A stretch of DNA of 64,000 nt from Limnomonas spitsbergensis. Its lineage: Eukaryota; Chlorophyta; Chlorophyceae; Chlamydomonadales. The position numbers were made by a program, and so were the translations under genes. The DNA lies in contig JAYJMM010000041.1 in the NCBI GenBank assembly GCA_037349105.1, positions 3,534,001 to 3,598,000 of the forward strand, given 5' to 3'. Of the stretch, positions 36,701-47,042 are shown one piece after another; position 1 is the first letter of the stretch; each line of letters opens with the position of its first letter. The notes below the pieces were generated by a model that did no database searches, was not told the origin of the DNA, and was given only the letters and a program-made list of their open reading frames with translations.

Positions 36701-37004
36701 TGACCTGTCGCCTCTGGTGGCATGCACTAGGCTGCAATCTCTCTCCTTCGACCGCTGTTATGGAGTCAGGGACCTGACATCTCTGGCCGCATGTAATGGG
36801 CTGCAGTCTCTCTGCTTGGAGTCGTGTGGTGGAGTGAGTGACGTGTCCCCCCTGGCCGCATGCGCAGGACTCAGGACTCTCAGCCTCATCAAATGTCGTG
36901 GAATCAAGGACCTGACCCCTCTGGATGTGCGCACTAAACTGGGAACTCTCAGCATGAAGGTCCGGCGCTCTCCAGAGATATCTGGTGGCTGCCGCGTTGA
37001 CTGA
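33718..37004 (+). CDS. F-box-like / leucine-rich-repeat protein, copy A
   Basis: Two exons are recognised: 33718-33789 and 35905-37004, joined in phase (AEHG then IMDLPPEVL) across a 2,115-bp GT-AG intron; at least one upstream exon is missing. The large exon starts with an F-box-like helix (MDLPPEVLSIIVFMVANKTS). About eleven 23-residue LRRs follow, with consensus C..LQ.LSF..C.GV.DLTPLAA, a Cys-containing LRR type common in F-box/LRR proteins of plants and algae. Such proteins usually act as substrate receptors of SCF ubiquitin ligases, which is family knowledge and not shown here. The alternative start at 35,911 (ATG of MDLPP) would make a single-exon protein. An AATAAA lies near 37,253. 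The intron holds a 147-bp-period tandem duplication. Confidence 0.7.
33954..34003 (+). repeat. CCTGAGTGG short tandem repeat, site 1
   Basis: Degenerate repeats of CCCTGAGTGG(AGTT). The same motif recurs at 34,794-34,877, so the two sites bracket the duplicated 130-bp units. Confidence 0.7.
34004..34279 (+). repeat. Tandem duplication, ~130-bp unit at 147-bp period, in the LRR copy A intron
   Basis: Unit 1 is 34004-34131 and unit 2 is 34151-34279. Both start with CCAATCAATT-ATG-CGCTGT and contain TAGTCTAATGGTGCACTAGT. Both end with AACACAGCAGTGA. The units differ by a modest number of substitutions and a small deletion. Confidence 0.88.
34794..34877 (+). repeat. CCTGAGTGG short tandem repeat, site 2
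   Basis: Repeats of GGCCCTGAGTGGAGTCCCTG with deletions, the same motif as at 33,954-34,003 and in the same orientation. Confidence 0.75.
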
Positions 37005-38178
37005 TGAGGTGGCTGTTGTCTGGACCCGGACCCCTCTGCTGCCCAAGTGCACTGGGACTATCTACTCCAGACTCCGTTCTGCTCCGCTTGCTTGTACCGT
37101 ATATAATATATTCAATATTTGCTTTGCCTTCCCTCATAATTGACGGTGTTTGGGGTTGAGGGATCCACGAATATACTATTCCTCAATTGTTAATGCCGGT
37201 TTCAGCCAGGAGTAAAGAGTTTTGGTCGATAATCTGCCCTGAGGGCTGCATAGAAATAAAACGTTATTTCATACCTGAGGGAAGGAAAATCAAATCTACA
37301 GTATCATAGTTCTGTTACCGCCCTCTTTGTACCCATCGGCATGTCATTACGTTTCGTAGTAGGCAGGGGGACGAGCTCATTGTCCCCCGATCCTGTCTCT
37401 TATGAACTGTCCCCGTGTCTCCATGTTATGCTGCGGGTTTGTCATTGCCTATTAAACCACGCTTCATATACAACGCATACATCATGGCCTATGAGTCAGT
37501 GACAGAGGGGGCATGTGGAAGCTTTCGTCGGGGATTAGTCGTTTCAGAGCCTGGGGCTTCCGTTCTTTCACTTTCCCCCCAGCCCTTCACTTTGTTCCAC
37601 TCTCCCGCTTTTCATGACCTGTCTCGCATGTTTGTATCATATCTCTCTATCGAGGGCAAGGATCTGGACGGACTGGGATTTCTTTGGACTTCCTTCACTG
37701 CATGGGATGGTCTGTTTCCTTCTCCTTTTCCGTCTGTTTCTTTTCCCTCTCCTCAAGCCTGAAGTTTCTTTTTCTCCCGACCAGACAGAAAAATAGTCCA
37801 CTTGTGTCGTCTCATTGAAATACAAGTTTTCTGACTTCTTTTCCCTTGGGGAGGAGAGGGGGGAGTATTTTCCTGTTTGATCCTCTTTTGTTTCCATTGT
37901 GCTCTTTAGTTTGGACTTTAGCTTTTTGACTGGCAAGGTTTCACCACACAGAGGCTGAAGAAACTTCTGACTCTTTTCTGTTTGTACAGAGGGTGTTTCC
38001 CCCACCCCCCAGGCGAGGTCAGATCTCACTCACATGTGGAACAGGATGGTACACCTTTTTCGGCTTCCCACAGTGTCGCTTCCCACAATGCCGCTTGGAG
38101 GTTGGGGGTGTTTCCCTTCTCCTCTGAGCTCCTTTCTTTCCTTTCACCACTTTCTTTGTGTTTCCTTTTGTCCCACCT

Positions 38179-38249
38179 AGAAAGTTGGACGCCTACGCGG
38201 CTGAGCCTTTTTCGAGCAGGGCCCAGAGGTATAACTTAATTGACTTGTC
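38179..38249 (+). repeat. Dispersed LINE-tail repeat, copy A
   Basis: The core GTTGGACGCCTACGCGGCTG, then AGCCTTTTTCGAGCAGGGCC, then CAGAGGTATAAC...ATTGAC matches the copies at 38,440, 50,258, 51,499, 52,125 and, on the other strand, 57,238 and 59,010. Confidence 0.8.
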
Positions 38250-38439
38250 AGGTTTTAGATAGGAAGGTGCTGGAGAGGTGACAGTCAGGGTCTGGGCTGT
38301 TGTCTTGAGAGGGCAGTCATGATGAAGCTTGTAAACGGTTGCTGTTATGAGCAGGGGCAGGGCTGCTGCTGCTTTCAAGTTCCGGTGAATCAATACCTCG
38401 GATCCAACTTTCACTCGAACACCTGATTTCCTAACTTTT

Positions 38440-38520
38440 TAGTTTCCCACTAGACAGTTGTATGCCAACGCGGCCAAGCCTTGTTGAGCAGGGTTCTGAA
38501 GTGTAACATACCATTATTAG
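38440..38520 (+). repeat. Dispersed LINE-tail repeat, copy B
   Basis: A more diverged copy: TTTCCCACTAGACAGTTGTA...CAACGCGGCCAAGCCTTGTTGAGCAGGG...AAGTGTAAC. Confidence 0.7.
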
Positions 38521-38934
38521 TCAACAATGCACGAGCGCCTGATGGCGAGTGATATGTAGGGGGGACTCGTGTCTATTGCAGGCGTTATTGCTGGCAGCGA
38601 TGCTATGCACCACCTAGCTACATCCCCCATGCTCGGCTCTATATTGCACACAGGGACAGGACACGCCCAGTCAACCTGCGACATAGCCATACACAAAAGT
38701 GTGGGGGTCATCCACAACGAGCATGTCGCACCATAAAGCAGTAAACGCGCCAATATGGTAAACTCCGTAATCTCCGGTAAAGGCGCCTTAGAGAGGTGTC
38801 CTTCTACTCACAAACAGGCTCCTTGTACTTCAGACAAGAGCTGTTAACTGGCTACTGTAAGGTTCAGCCCTAGCAGGAAGTCTCTCTGCCTAGGGGTAAG
38901 TCTGGGTGTCCCTGTCTCGTGGGTACCGCCCCTA

Positions 38935-40497
38935 CTACTTCGTCACCTCCCATCGCGCCATGTCCGCAGCGCTCACCGCTGTTGTTCCCTCCTGGCACAC
39001 CAGGCGCACGGCTCTGTCTACGCATTGTAACCAGACGGGATGCCGCCACTCTCTCTGCATCAACTCAGCCATCACTGTGCTGGGCTTGATGTACCCCTTG
39101 AGGGCTACGATCAGCAGTACTGCCGTAACCGCATCCCATGGGAACACCAGCCTGGCAACTGCCTGCATGGCTGCCTGCCGATTGACGCACACTACCTCAC
39201 GGCTAGGCAGCAGCCTGTGGTTTTGGATCCTGCAAATCCCATCCTGGGCATCCTCTGGTACTGTGAGCATCGCTTCAGTAGCCGCTGACCCCGGCAGCTC
39301 GTCTCCCAAGCGATACCACTGCACGAAGCTCCTGCCCTCTGGCTGGCCCGGCGGCAGAGGCCTGGGCTGGACATGCTCCCTGTCGCTGGTTTGTTTGCGG
39401 TGGTCCTCACCGTCCTGGTCATAAGCTGTATCCTCGTCCCTTCCGGCGGACCACCTGTCGCTGACACCCCTGCTGGGCGGGCCACTGGCCGCCTCCCCCC
39501 ATCCTCCAGGGCTGTACCTGGAGGTGGTGCAGCAGTAGTTTCTAACGGGTTCTGCCGTATTGCCACCCGAGCTCCCCGTTGCGGCTCCCTGAGCCTCTCG
39601 GTGGCGACCAGTCCTGCTGACTGACACCTGAGCCCTGGCGGCTGCCCCGTTTGCCTCGCTTCCGATGTGCAGCGGTACCTCCGGGGTGCCTGGGCATGGT
39701 AATACAGACCCTTGGTCAGGCATGGGCGTGTCCTCCCGTGAATCTGACCCCCTATCGGAGTTGGCTGAGCCATCCTCACTGGGACTGGCCTCCCCCTCCT
39801 CATCAATGTGCTGGTGCATATCCGCCTGTGCTCCCCTGTTGGTGTCATTCATAGCATAGTGATCTGACTGCTCCTTGATCAGAAATCTCTGCAACATGTT
39901 GGGCCAATCCTCACAAGGGGCCGGGCACCCCCTGCTCTGGAGGTCCCTCAGGACCCACCCTGCATGATGGATGGACCTGGCTGATCATGCGGGCATAGTG
40001 CCGTAATGGTTCATAGCCAACGACTCTATCACCGCCTTCCAGTGGTGCTTCTGAAGGGGCACCTGCCCTTCTAGCACCCACTGGGTATCCCCCGGTACCT
40101 CTGCCACCTGGTTGCTCTGAACCTGGGCAGTGCCGGCGGTCTGAACAACCCCCCCATGGATCGATACCAAACACGTGTGCCTTGCGGGGCCCTCCCACCT
40201 GGGTGCCTCTTGCATCACTGCGCCCTGTCGGCCCGGTGGCCCCGGCAGCCTGCTCTGGCTCGCAGCAGCCTTCTGCGCCTTCCACTCCTCGAAGGAGGTA
40301 CGCTGCTCGGCCTCGTAGGCCCTCCTTAACCTGTCCTCTGGACCCTCCAGGCTGTGGCCTGGTCCATCAGCCCTCACACCCCTCTCTGGGCCGGCTGGGA
40401 CCCTAGGCTTGTCCAAGCGGCCGCTGCTGGCGCTATCACCGACCTCCAGTCTGGGCATTCGCTGGCGTAGTGCCCTGGCTGATGGCACTTGAAACAC
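38935..40497 (-). CDS. Retroelement downstream ORF in the -1 frame, interrupted by one TGA
   Basis: This frame overlaps the 3' end of the gag-like ORF by more than 120 nt and is shifted -1 relative to it. It reads as protein-like sequence (RRAYEAEQRTSFEEWKAQKA) to a TGA at 39985-39987. It then continues in the same frame to a stop at 38935 (GWVLRDLQSRGCPAPCEDWP, later VFPWDAVTAVLLIVALKGYI). No reverse transcriptase, RNase H or integrase motif is recognisable, so the function is unknown. It could be a frameshift or readthrough extension of the gag-like protein, or a decaying second ORF. I see no canonical slippery heptamer in the overlap. Confidence 0.5.
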
Positions 40498-43400
40498 ACT
40501 CCCCCATCTCGGGGTCCCAGGTGAGCCGGCTTGGCTATCCGTCCCTGTCCAGCCGTGGCCCTGCCGGGCGGACTTCGGTCAGCTGCCCTCCTCCTGTCTT
40601 GTTCTTGGTCGCCCTTCTTGAATGATCTGGCCAGGCTCCCTGAGCCTCGCTCTAGGGAGCGGCCTCGGGGCATGCTGCCCCTCTGCTCTGGTCCTGGGCT
40701 CTCCTTCCTCGCGTGGATACGCCTGTCGCTGTCCCCCTCACTCGGGGACCTGCGCCACCTGCCCTTGGCCTGTACATCGGCCGGGCTGCTATCTCCTGTG
40801 TTGTGCTCCGTCAGCTGGCTCTTGACCCCTGGCGTGGGAGTCACCGTCTGGTGCTCCCTCACTTGCCCTCTCTGGGCGCTCCTGCTGCGCTCCCTGGGAG
40901 CCTTGTCCTCGGCCTGAGCTGCTGCCTCTGTCCCCCTCCGCTCCCTGCGGGCATCGGGACTAGCCATCTGAGCTCTGTTGGCGCCCCCCGGGTTGTTTAG
41001 CCCAGGGCCCCTCTGCTTTGCCTCCGCTGGTGCCACCGTACTGGGGGGCTCGACTTCCTCTTCCGGGTCGCTATCCCACGGGGATGCGGGTACCAACGCC
41101 TCCTGGATGCTGGCTGCCAGCTCCGGGTCCACTTGCACCCGGTTTTGCGGCCTCCCCGCCTGCAGGTCCCCAATGGCCTGATACAGGCCTGGCAGTTGGT
41201 CTGCCCGCAGAACATACTCCTTCTGCACGTCTGTCATGACGCTGTCCACTGACTTGATGTCATCCCACCGTGCCATCTGCAAGCGCAGGTACTGCACAAA
41301 AGCCGCGCTCTGTTTGTACAGCTGTACTTCCATGTCTCTCAACGCCTTCTGCGAGAACCGCTGCTGGGCTTGCAGCCTATCCAACTCTTTGGATGCCCTG
41401 CTGCGCAGCGCCCCCTGGGGCTCCGCCTCCCTTTCGCTGTCTTCCTCCTCCTCCTCATCCTGACTGCCGGACTGGCCCTGGCTGGGATCTGCTTTGTCAC
41501 CCTGGGCTGCTGCGCCCTGCTCTGCAACTTCCACCTCCGGGGCGACAACCTTGTCAGCCTTCCGGGTACCTGGAGCTGGCCTGCCCCTGCAGACCTCTTG
41601 CTGCATGGATTTTGGCGCCTCTGCCCGCAGCCCTGACTTGCTGAGGTCCAGAACCCTGTTGTCACAGCATTCCGCTGTGTGCCACCCCTTTGCCCCGCAC
41701 AAGGTGCACGGGTTCTCCTCGCTGGGTGGGTTGTTCCTCCTCAGGAACTCCTTCCTGACTACCGGCATGGTCGCTGCCGCGTGTGCTCTGCGGATGTTCT
41801 CCGCCATCTCTGCCGCGGCCTCCGCCTGCAGCTCTGCACGGCTTTGAGGTTCCTCTGCCTGTCTGCGCTCACGCCTTTCCTGAGGCGGCGCTGTTGCGGG
41901 TCCGCTCGGCACCTCCCTGTGCAGCCTCTGGGCGCCTCGCGCCTGCTGCGGCTTGCTGTTTTGCAGGGACGCCTCGTGAGGCTCTTCATAGTTTGCTGAA
42001 GCCTTCATGGCTGCACCTGCACGGTGGGCCATGGCATGTTGTAAGAGGGGCTCATGCTCGTCCTCGATACTGGCCTCAGGCCATCCTCCCCTTTCGGCGA
42101 ATCCGCACTGGATCCCTGCCCACGCCACGGCTGCTGCCTGGTATCCCCCCACTGGGGATGCCAGCTCCAGCGGCAGCGTAAGGTCCCTGGACCCGCGCGC
42201 CCCCTGGGCACCCTCTCTGGGGCGTAAGGTCAGCCTTCCTGCTGCCTCGAGGACTCCATCATATTTGAGAAACTCAGGGTTCCCCACCAGATGTTCATAT
42301 GCGTCAGGCGGCGTTTTCACCACACGGACCACTGTGGGCTCCATGATGGCGTTAGGCCCACCGTAACCATACACCACATAAATAAACAGGATACCATACA
42401 GGTATGCTCCTGCATTGTCCGTGGTACGGATCTTCTCATCCGTACGCACCAGCTCAGCGCCCATGGCCACTAGCTGTTCAGCAATGTTCACTGTGATAAC
42501 ATGGCAGGAGCAAGCAGAGTCCATCAGTGCTTTCTGAGCCACTAGGACCTTGCCCTTCACCATGAGACCCACACACTGCTCCAGGTTGCTCCTGTCGTTT
42601 CGGAAGTACTGCAGCTTAGGCGCTGCTGGCGCCACCCTGCTCTCTTGCTTGCCCCTACTGGCCTCACCACGCTGGTCGGTTCCCATGGGTAAGGTAGCGC
42701 AAGAGAGCGACGACAGCCTCTCGTTCAGCTTGAACACCTGCAGGCGGATATCAATCATATCGTCAGCCAATTTGCTCAACACCAGCCTCTTTTCTCCCTT
42801 CCTGGAGGCAGGTTCCCTGAGGCTCTGCTCAGGTTCCTCCTCCCTGAAAGGTTCTGGCAAGAATGACTTAGGGCGGGCATTGTGAACTGCCTGTTTAAAT
42901 TCCACAGGCTTGGGCATCAGCCCAACCTGCGTCATTAGAGCCACCGACTCGCTGAGCATCTCAGCCATCGTCTGGTGCCATCCCTCAGGCTCAGCCTGCC
43001 CTGTTGGGCTGGTCAGGTGCGACACATGTGCCGCCTGTTGCGCCTGACCACCCTGGCCTGGCCCTGGCCTTGGATACGGCCTGTTGCCCTGGTTCCGATC
43101 ATACGGCCTGCCAGCCGCCTGTCCTTGCGGCGGCCTGGGCGGTAGAGGGTACTGCTGCGGCGGCGGTCTGGCCTGCCCAGTTGTTATGTCTGTAGCTAGC
43201 GGCGCTGGCCTGCGTTCATCCCTGCGCTCATCTCTGCGCTCATCCCTGGCCCTGGGTACTCTGCAGTCCCTGGCCAGGTGCGCTGTGCTACCACACTGGT
43301 AACACGCCTTGGGTACCCCCATAGCGCTCCTTGCGCTGTTGTTCTGCGCTGCGGGTTGGTCTGCCCAGGAAACTCCTCTGGGTTTACCCTCACTCCGCTG

Positions 43401-46400
43401 TGGCTGTGCTGCAACTGGGCCTGCGGGGATTACTGCCCCGTCTAGGCGAGCCCGCATCTCCCACTGTCCAGTCCGCTCTCTCCTTCCTTTGTTGTACTGC
43501 GCCTCGCCCTGGCCAAGTCCACTGCTGGCCACCTGCCTCAGGCTTGCTCCTCCTAGGTCCCCCATTTCTAGGGCGAACTTCTCCCACAGCACCACCTGCT
43601 GAGTCAGCACTGTGATCTGGTCTTCATCCGTCATACTCAGGTACCCTGGCACTGTGACGACGAACTCGCTGAGCTTTGCTTTTGTAGCTGCTGGCAGCCC
43701 GTCATGAAACATGTGCGAGACTGAGTGTCGCCTGCCAAAGTGGTCCACTGCATCCCTCGAGATCTGCAGCAACTGCGCTGTTGACAGTACTCTGTGAGCA
43801 AACGCCTCCACAGTCTCCTCTGACTTAACTTCCGGATCAAGAGTGGTCTTCACTCCCAACCTGAGGTTGGAGATAGCTGTCCTCTCCTCTGAGGTTGGCT
43901 TCCCCACCTCCGCCTGCACCACCCTGATCCACAGGGTGAGCAGCGACGTCTCTTGGCACTGCTCCTTCACTGGGGCAGTCCACAGATCCCTGATCTTGTC
44001 CACCTCTCTGGCAGCCCTTTCTCCTGCGTGGGGCGCTGCCCTGATGGCCAACATCAGCGGCCCTACACACGCAGGCTTGCTGTCCCACAGCTTGACCAGT
44101 GACTTCACCAGCATAGCCATAGCTGATGGCGATTGGCACGATCCTGTAATCTCCCCTGCTACCACCGCCAGCGCTGGCGGTTCATCTGACAGTGCCAGTC
44201 TGTTGTGTGAACCCCAGTAGCCACAAGCTTGGCAATACGTCCTGGCTGCAACCGCACCCGGGTGCGACATGTCCAGCACCGGCACATTGCCTTGGATAGT
44301 GGGAATCTTGGCAAATTTGGCGACGCCTACCAACTGCGAGATCATCTTCTGCTGCAGCTGCAGGTTGTTCCTTGCTTGCTCCCACTCGAGCCTTCTCATT
44401 TCCTGGTCACCTAACTCCCGCCTGGCCCCTGGCCCGCGCCTGTCTGCTCTAGCTGACCCTGAATCCTCTGATCCAGAGTGTGATCCAGATCCATCTCCGC
44501 CGCCCCCTGATGGGTTGCGATCCTGCTGGTATCCACTGTGTCTGATATCTGGCTCCTCCTGAGCATGGTTCTCTCCAGACGGTCGTCTGCCTGCCCTGCC
44601 TGCTGAGTCTCTGCTTCCTGCAGGTGGCGGCCACCCCGCCTCACTTCTACTATGCTGCTCCACAGGTCTGGATCTCCAGGGCTGCGCTCCTTTGTCCGAT
44701 TCTGCCTGCCCCCTGGGCGGCCCCTGGTTTTGCCAACTTTGCTGCGCTGATCCGTTGTTTCCAGCCTGCCCCCTGGGCGGCTCCTGGCCCTGCCAGTTTT
44801 GCTGCGCTGATTCACTGTTTCCAGCCTGCCCCCTGGGCAGCTCCTGGCCCTGCCAGTTTTGCTGCGCTGATTCGCTGTTCCCAGCCTGCCCCCTGGGCGG
44901 CTCCTGGCCCTGCCAGTTTTGCTGCGCTGATTCGCTGTTTCCAGCCTGCCCCTTGGGCGGCTCCTGGCCCTGCCAGTTTCGCTGATCCGTGCCGTCTGCC
45001 TGCCCCCTGGGCGGCTCTCGGTTCTGCCGGTCATGTTGCTCTCTGCTGCCTGCCTGCTCCCTGGGCAGCTCCTGGCTGTATCCACCTGGCTGTTCTGTAC
45101 TGCCTGCCTGCCCCCTGGGCGGCGCCTGGTACTGCCTGCCTGGCTGTGTTCCACCAGTATAGTCTCTGGCGTAGGAGTCTGATCGCGTCTCCTCCCTGGC
45201 CTCCTGCCTTCTGGGTCCGCTGCTCCTGGTGCTGCCTGCAGGTTCAACTTCCTGCAGGGTCCTCCTTGCTGGTCCCACTTGTCTGTTCCTCAAGAACTCC
45301 TCGATGTGGTCCACTTGCACCTCTTGGCAAATATTCTCCTTGCCCTCCACTATGCGCAGCAGCGCATATGACTCCTGTCTGCTGGCTCTGCGCGTGTCTA
45401 CGCCTTGCTCTGCCATCCTGGCGAGCGATCGGCTAGTCAGCTCTGCCCTTTCACTGGCAGCTGGGCTGCTGGCCCTGGGCGCTTCCCCGCCTCCTGGCCG
45501 CCCCCTGAGGCTCGGCTCACTGCTGATCTCAAAAACTTCTGATCTGGGTATCGGCGTTGGCGCGGCCCTTGCCTGCTGCTGCCACCTTTGGACCTCTCTG
45601 AGTTCCTCAGGCCGCTGCGCCACTGTTTCAAATCCTTCCCAATCTTGATTCTCCTCGTCCTCAGGCTCAGATCCAGGTTCCTCCTGATCTCCTGTCACGC
45701 CGTTACACCATTCGTCTGCGAAGGTCTTAACAGCCAGGGCCGCTTCGTGCTCCGCCCCTCCCTTGGACACCTGTCCAAGGGCGGCTAACAACGTCGCCCT
45801 GTCCTGGCCTGTATGGGGGATACCCATCATGGCCTTTGTCGCCCACTCCCTCAGGTGATGGGCCTTGAACTCCTCAATTGCTGTGACCTGGTCACTGAAA
45901 TGAGCAAACGTCCTGGAGCAAATCTGCTTCCACAGGTGCGTTGCCCACAGCAAGATTCTTGCCCAGCCAAACGGCTGCGGCTGTTCCTCTATTGCCTCTT
46001 CCACCTTCACCACAGTCCTGGCTCTGGATCTCTCTGGATCTCCTGAGCTTTCCTCCTGTGCCCAAGCTGGGTTGTGGAAGAATCCATATAGGCTGTCCTT
46101 CTTGCTGGTGCCTGTCCGGAACCTGCTGTCCGCTTCTGCCTTGGATCGCTGCGCCGGTTTACCCACACTGGGTGGAAACCTGGACAGTGGTGTCCCGTAG
46201 GCCGTGGAACCTGCTCCTCTTCTAAACAGCATTCTGCGCTGTCGCAGCTGCTGCACAGGCCTCATCCCTGCCTTGGATCGCTGCACCCTTTCCTCCTGGG
46301 CTGGATCTGACATCTCCTCCTCGGATATCAAGTCAGCCCAAGGCTTTCCCACTGGCACCGCTGAATTTTTAAATGCTGCCAGCGGCTCTGCACTGTCCTG

Positions 46401-47042
46401 CCAAGTCTGCCTGGTCACCGCTGGCTGGGCACCTGCCCCCTCGCGCTTGATCACTGCAGGCACTTGCCTGTTTCCCATTTCCTTTCCACCTAGCTGTAAT
46501 TTGTCATGGCCTGCTAGCCCCTCTGGGTCTGCAGCGCTCTCTGAACTGTATTCCGGCTGGCAGGGCTCTACCAATACTCGCTGCGCAACCCTCGTCCCCT
46601 TGGACGGAATCTGCTGCGGAGCGGCATCTGGTTCGCTGTCACGTCGCATGCCGCTGCTCTGGGACACCTCAGTCACCTGATCCAAGATCAGATCCGGGGT
46701 TCCCGCCTGCGTCGGACCCTGCTCAGATTCCAGGCTGCTCCTGAAATCAGCAGGCAGTGGGCCTCCTCGCCCAATGCCTGTCCTTATCACACACACAGCG
46801 CCACCTTCCAGCATTCCTGCCGCTCCGGGCAGGAAGTGGTCAGGTCCTGTCACCTTGCAGGCCCGTGCGGCCGGATCCGCTGGCCTTGCCAGTTTCTCCG
46901 CCATCCGCAGGGCTTCCTCTGCAATCTGTGAATCAGCCACCTCTATCAGGTCTGCACCTGGCTCCAGCCCCCGTACTCGCCCGCTGCGGCGCTGGACGTC
47001 GGGGTGCTGGTGCCTATCAGGATGCAGGTTAATCTCTGCCAT
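40374..47042 (-). CDS. Large gag-protease-like retroelement polyprotein, 2,222 codons, no RT/integrase
   Basis: The ATG at 47042 opens a single frame to the TGA at 40374. Residues ~1-600 are acidic and low-complexity. Residues ~640-790 hold tandem ~20-residue repeats (GQEPPRGQAGNSESAQQNWQ). Residues ~980-1165 form a helical region resembling a gag capsid. A zinc knuckle CYQCGSTAHLARDC follows at ~1255. A retropepsin-like domain at ~1500-1610 has ALMDSACSC as the active-site motif and LVGNPEFLKYDGV as the typical C-terminal loop. Two more knuckles follow: CTLCGAKGWHTAECC (~1785) and CFKCHQPGHYASEC (~2190). The active site is DSA where DTG/DSG is usual, so catalysis is uncertain. An intact long frame without pol suggests a non-autonomous gag-only element, a domesticated gag gene, or a 3'-truncated LTR element. 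Confidence 0.72.
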   Translation of the reverse strand: MAEINLHPDRHQHPDVQRRSGRVRGLEPGADLIEVADSQIAEEALRMAEKLARPADPAARACKVTGPDHFLPGAAGMLEGGAVCVIRTGIGRGGPLPADFRSSLESEQGPTQAGTPDLILDQVTEVSQSSGMRRDSEPDAAPQQIPSKGTRVAQRVLVEPCQPEYSSESAADPEGLAGHDKLQLGGKEMGNRQVPAVIKREGAGAQPAVTRQTWQDSAEPLAAFKNSAVPVGKPWADLISEEEMSDPAQEERVQRSKAGMRPVQQLRQRRMLFRRGAGSTAYGTPLSRFPPSVGKPAQRSKAEADSRFRTGTSKKDSLYGFFHNPAWAQEESSGDPERSRARTVVKVEEAIEEQPQPFGWARILLWATHLWKQICSRTFAHFSDQVTAIEEFKAHHLREWATKAMMGIPHTGQDRATLLAALGQVSKGGAEHEAALAVKTFADEWCNGVTGDQEEPGSEPEDEENQDWEGFETVAQRPEELREVQRWQQQARAAPTPIPRSEVFEISSEPSLRGRPGGGEAPRASSPAASERAELTSRSLARMAEQGVDTRRASRQESYALLRIVEGKENICQEVQVDHIEEFLRNRQVGPARRTLQEVEPAGSTRSSGPRRQEAREETRSDSYARDYTGGTQPGRQYQAPPRGQAGSTEQPGGYSQELPREQAGSREQHDRQNREPPRGQADGTDQRNWQGQEPPKGQAGNSESAQQNWQGQEPPRGQAGNSESAQQNWQGQELPRGQAGNSESAQQNWQGQEPPRGQAGNNGSAQQSWQNQGPPRGQAESDKGAQPWRSRPVEQHSRSEAGWPPPAGSRDSAGRAGRRPSGENHAQEEPDIRHSGYQQDRNPSGGGGDGSGSHSGSEDSGSARADRRGPGARRELGDQEMRRLEWEQARNNLQLQQKMISQLVGVAKFAKIPTIQGNVPVLDMSHPGAVAARTYCQACGYWGSHNRLALSDEPPALAVVAGEITGSCQSPSAMAMLVKSLVKLWDSKPACVGPLMLAIRAAPHAGERAAREVDKIRDLWTAPVKEQCQETSLLTLWIRVVQAEVGKPTSEERTAISNLRLGVKTTLDPEVKSEETVEAFAHRVLSTAQLLQISRDAVDHFGRRHSVSHMFHDGLPAATKAKLSEFVVTVPGYLSMTDEDQITVLTQQVVLWEKFALEMGDLGGASLRQVASSGLGQGEAQYNKGRRERTGQWEMRARLDGAVIPAGPVAAQPQRSEGKPRGVSWADQPAAQNNSARSAMGVPKACYQCGSTAHLARDCRVPRARDERRDERRDERRPAPLATDITTGQARPPPQQYPLPPRPPQGQAAGRPYDRNQGNRPYPRPGPGQGGQAQQAAHVSHLTSPTGQAEPEGWHQTMAEMLSESVALMTQVGLMPKPVEFKQAVHNARPKSFLPEPFREEEPEQSLREPASRKGEKRLVLSKLADDMIDIRLQVFKLNERLSSLSCATLPMGTDQRGEASRGKQESRVAPAAPKLQYFRNDRSNLEQCVGLMVKGKVLVAQKALMDSACSCHVITVNIAEQLVAMGAELVRTDEKIRTTDNAGAYLYGILFIYVVYGYGGPNAIMEPTVVRVVKTPPDAYEHLVGNPEFLKYDGVLEAAGRLTLRPREGAQGARGSRDLTLPLELASPVGGYQAAAVAWAGIQCGFAERGGWPEASIEDEHEPLLQHAMAHRAGAAMKASANYEEPHEASLQNSKPQQARGAQRLHREVPSGPATAPPQERRERRQAEEPQSRAELQAEAAAEMAENIRRAHAAATMPVVRKEFLRRNNPPSEENPCTLCGAKGWHTAECCDNRVLDLSKSGLRAEAPKSMQQEVCRGRPAPGTRKADKVVAPEVEVAEQGAAAQGDKADPSQGQSGSQDEEEEEDSEREAEPQGALRSRASKELDRLQAQQRFSQKALRDMEVQLYKQSAAFVQYLRLQMARWDDIKSVDSVMTDVQKEYVLRADQLPGLYQAIGDLQAGRPQNRVQVDPELAASIQEALVPASPWDSDPEEEVEPPSTVAPAEAKQRGPGLNNPGGANRAQMASPDARRERRGTEAAAQAEDKAPRERSRSAQRGQVREHQTVTPTPGVKSQLTEHNTGDSSPADVQAKGRWRRSPSEGDSDRRIHARKESPGPEQRGSMPRGRSLERGSGSLARSFKKGDQEQDRRRAADRSPPGRATAGQGRIAKPAHLGPRDGGVCFKCHQPGHYASECPDWRSVIAPAAAAWTSLGSQPAQRGV
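44690..44990 (-). repeat. 60-66-bp coding repeats inside the gag-like ORF
   Basis: Five nearly identical units encode QEPPRGQAGNSESAQQNW, flanked by degenerate ones (EPPRGQADGTDQRNWQ, ELPREQAGSREQHDRQ). They form a low-complexity spacer between the N-terminal part and the capsid-like region. Confidence 0.85.

Larger units (their letters stand above)
37005..38934. other. Spacer between LRR copy A and the retroelement
   Basis: It contains two copies of the dispersed LINE-tail repeat (38,179-38,249 and 38,440-38,520). No supported gene is present. Confidence 0.5.
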
